DNA from: Collinsella sp. TF05-9AC
GTDB lineage: Bacteria > Actinomycetota > Coriobacteriia > Coriobacteriales > Coriobacteriaceae
Assembly (NCBI RefSeq): GCF_003438495.1
Contig: NZ_QSSH01000041.1
Span: 4,543-12,264 of the forward strand
Length of the DNA: 7,722 nt
Direction: 5' to 3'
A model generated the notes under the pieces. The model searched no databases. It saw only the letters and a list, made by a program, of their open reading frames with translations, and had not been told where the DNA came from. Both the position numbers and the translations under genes were made by a program. This document shows, in pieces, positions 6,416 through 7,722 of the stretch; position 1 is the stretch's first letter, and each line of letters begins with the position of its first letter.

Positions 6416-6455
6416 CTTGGGATACCATGGTGGCAGCCTAGCGAAAGGACGATGT

Positions 6456-7544
6456 ATGGCACATATCGATGACCAGCGTGTGGTGCGCGTGCTCGATGCG
6501 CTCGAGGCTCAGCACCCCGGCGCGCAGCTGCTCGTAAACGACCCGTGGTCGATTTATTACCTGACCGGCTTTTATGCCGATATGTTCGAGCGTTTTTGCG
6601 GCGTGCTGCTCGCGCGCGATGACGAGCCCGTGATCTTGGTCAATGCCCTGCATCAGCTGCCCGAGTACGACAATGCCCGCGTCGCCTACCACACCGATAC
6701 CGATGTCGTGACCGACGCCATCGCGAGTGAGATCGACCCAGCCAAGCCGCTTGGCATCGACACTGTCATGCGTTCCGGCTTTTTGATGCCGCTCATGGAG
6801 CGCCACGCCGCGAGCGAGTTTTTCCTGGGCGACTTTGCCGTCACCGCCGCGCGCACCTACAAAGACGCCGCCGAGCAGGAGCTCATGCGCGTGTCCTCGG
6901 CAGTCAACGACGCCGTGATGGCCGACGCGATCAAACTCGTCCACGAGGGCGTGACGGAGCGCGAAATCGCCGACCAAATGCTCGGCCTGTATCGCAAGCA
7001 CGGCTGCGAGGGCTTTAGCTTTCCGCCCATCGTGAGCTTTGGCGCCAACGCCGGCGACCCGCATCACGAACCCGACGACACCGTGCTCAAGCGCGGCGAC
7101 GTGGTGCTGTTCGACATTGGCGGACGCCGCTGCAACTATTGCTCGGACATGACGCGCACGTTCTTTTGGGGCGAACCGGACGAGGAGACGGCACGCATCT
7201 ACGACATCGTGCGCCGCGCCAACGAGGCCGCCGAAGCGCTCATCGCACCGGGCGTGCGCATGTGCGACCTGGACCGCGCCGCACGCGATGTGATCGAGGA
7301 CGCAGGCTATGGGCAGTACTTTACGCACCGCTTGGGACACTCGATCGGCCTGCAGGACCACGAGCCGGGCGACGTCTCGCTGGTCAACGAGCAAGTCGTA
7401 GAGCCAGGCATGACGTTCTCCATCGAACCGGGCATCTACCTCCCCGGCCGCACCGGCGTCCGCATCGAGGACTTGGCCCTGGTGACCGAGTCCGGCGTCG
7501 AGATCCTCAATGCCTACCCCCACGATCCGGTCCGCCTAGACTAG
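6456..7544 (+). CDS. M24 family metallopeptidase, Xaa-Pro dipeptidase/aminopeptidase P type
   Basis: A cytosolic 362-residue enzyme of the pita-bread fold that cleaves the bond before proline in dipeptides or at peptide N-termini, with two metal ions. The N-terminal creatinase-like domain covers about residues 1-130 (LLVNDPWSIYYLTGF near the start). The catalytic domain has all five metal ligands: D220 in LFDIGG, D231 in SDMTRT, H295 in GHSIG, E324 in SIEPG and E338 in RIEDLA. H291 and H302 are probable active-site histidines. Length is normal. ATG at 6456 is chosen over the upstream in-frame GTG at 6408 because AAAGGA (6444-6449) lies 6 bases before it and the extra 16 residues are not family-like. 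It is 125 bases after the oxidoreductase operon with hairpins between, so it is probably separately expressed. Sequence alone does not separate dipeptidase from aminopeptidase. Confidence 0.93.
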   Translation: MAHIDDQRVVRVLDALEAQHPGAQLLVNDPWSIYYLTGFYADMFERFCGVLLARDDEPVILVNALHQLPEYDNARVAYHTDTDVVTDAIASEIDPAKPLGIDTVMRSGFLMPLMERHAASEFFLGDFAVTAARTYKDAAEQELMRVSSAVNDAVMADAIKLVHEGVTEREIADQMLGLYRKHGCEGFSFPPIVSFGANAGDPHHEPDDTVLKRGDVVLFDIGGRRCNYCSDMTRTFFWGEPDEETARIYDIVRRANEAAEALIAPGVRMCDLDRAARDVIEDAGYGQYFTHRLGHSIGLQDHEPGDVSLVNEQVVEPGMTFSIEPGIYLPGRTGVRIEDLALVTESGVEILNAYPHDPVRLD

Positions 7545-7553
7545 GCAATGCGG

Positions 7554-7572
7554 CAAAGGGGCTGTCCCTTTG
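7554..7572 (+). terminator. Inverted repeat after the peptidase gene, candidate terminator
   Basis: CAAAGGG (7554-7560) and CCCTTTG (7566-7572) form a perfect 7-bp stem with a 5-base loop, 10 bases past the peptidase stop. The following TCACCTTCC is only partly T-rich. A related sequence lies upstream of the same gene (6391-6409). Confidence 0.45.
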
Positions 7573-7620
7573 TCACCTTCCGATTAGCTGCGCCACGAAA
7601 GCGAGCTATCTACTACGTTT

Positions 7621-7651
7621 AACCCGCATGGGTCGACCATAACCGGGTTTT
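7621..7651 (+). terminator. Palindromic element followed by TTTT, candidate terminator
   Basis: AACCCG (7621-7626) pairs with CGGGTT (7644-7649). Between them is the 8-bp palindrome GGTCGACC (7631-7638) with ATG/CAT flanks. The right arm runs into TTTT (7648-7651). This could be the main terminator for rightward transcription from the peptidase, or part of an element extending to the window end. I see no well-supported gene in 7545-7722. Confidence 0.4.
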
Positions 7652-7722
7652 CGCAAAATCCGCAAGCCATCTACCTGCACTGATAATTGTTCTCGGGGGA
7701 AGCGGGCACTGCGGGGCGCGGC

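Noticed and set aside
6408..6455. Upstream GTG start extending the peptidase by 16 residues
   Set aside because: AAAGGA is correctly spaced before ATG 6456, and the extra residues overlap a hairpin and are not typical of the family.
6438..7523. Minus-strand open frame of 361 codons opposite the M24 peptidase
   Set aside because: The plus-strand gene has all five metal ligands in order; the antisense frame is a composition artefact.

Overview
The window looks like a stretch of high-GC actinobacterial chromosome. The gene content, a TGS-less threonyl-tRNA synthetase, and the pairing of a GlpA-like flavoprotein with a DUF1667 partner point to a gut Coriobacteriia such as Collinsella. That assignment is an inference from protein style and was not checked by a search. 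There are no rRNA or tRNA genes, no transposase and no true CRISPR array. Six coding genes are supported.

Left part (1-2482, minus strand): thrS (49-1812) has its own promoter and a hairpin after its stop. Upstream of it is a small membrane protein with a double zinc ribbon (2051-2482). The gap between them holds two GC-rich inverted repeats.

Middle (2483-3110): a 628-base non-coding gap between divergently transcribed genes. It carries the most unusual object here: nine copies of a 15-bp sequence (consensus TCTCGATCTGTAACA) in strictly alternating orientation. Successive copies start 40 bp apart, so the full period is 80 bp, with one 1-bp slip. The two kinds of spacer differ from each other. 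Copies facing each other across one spacer class can form hairpins whose stems extend beyond the 15-mer.

Right part (3111-7544, plus strand): a tight three-gene operon encodes a GlpA-like FAD oxidoreductase with a C-terminal BFD [2Fe-2S] domain, a second FAD/NAD-binding disulfide-reductase-fold oxidoreductase, and a small cysteine-rich DUF1667 protein. The gaps are 1 and 3 bases. Together they look like a soluble dehydrogenase complex, most likely for sn-glycerol-3-phosphate or a similar 2-hydroxy substrate, in which one flavin subunit oxidises substrate and electrons pass through iron-sulfur centres to a second flavin subunit. After a 125-base gap with hairpins comes an M24 family Xaa-Pro-type peptidase (6456-7544) with all five metal ligands. 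The last 178 bases are non-coding, with two inverted repeats that may end transcription.
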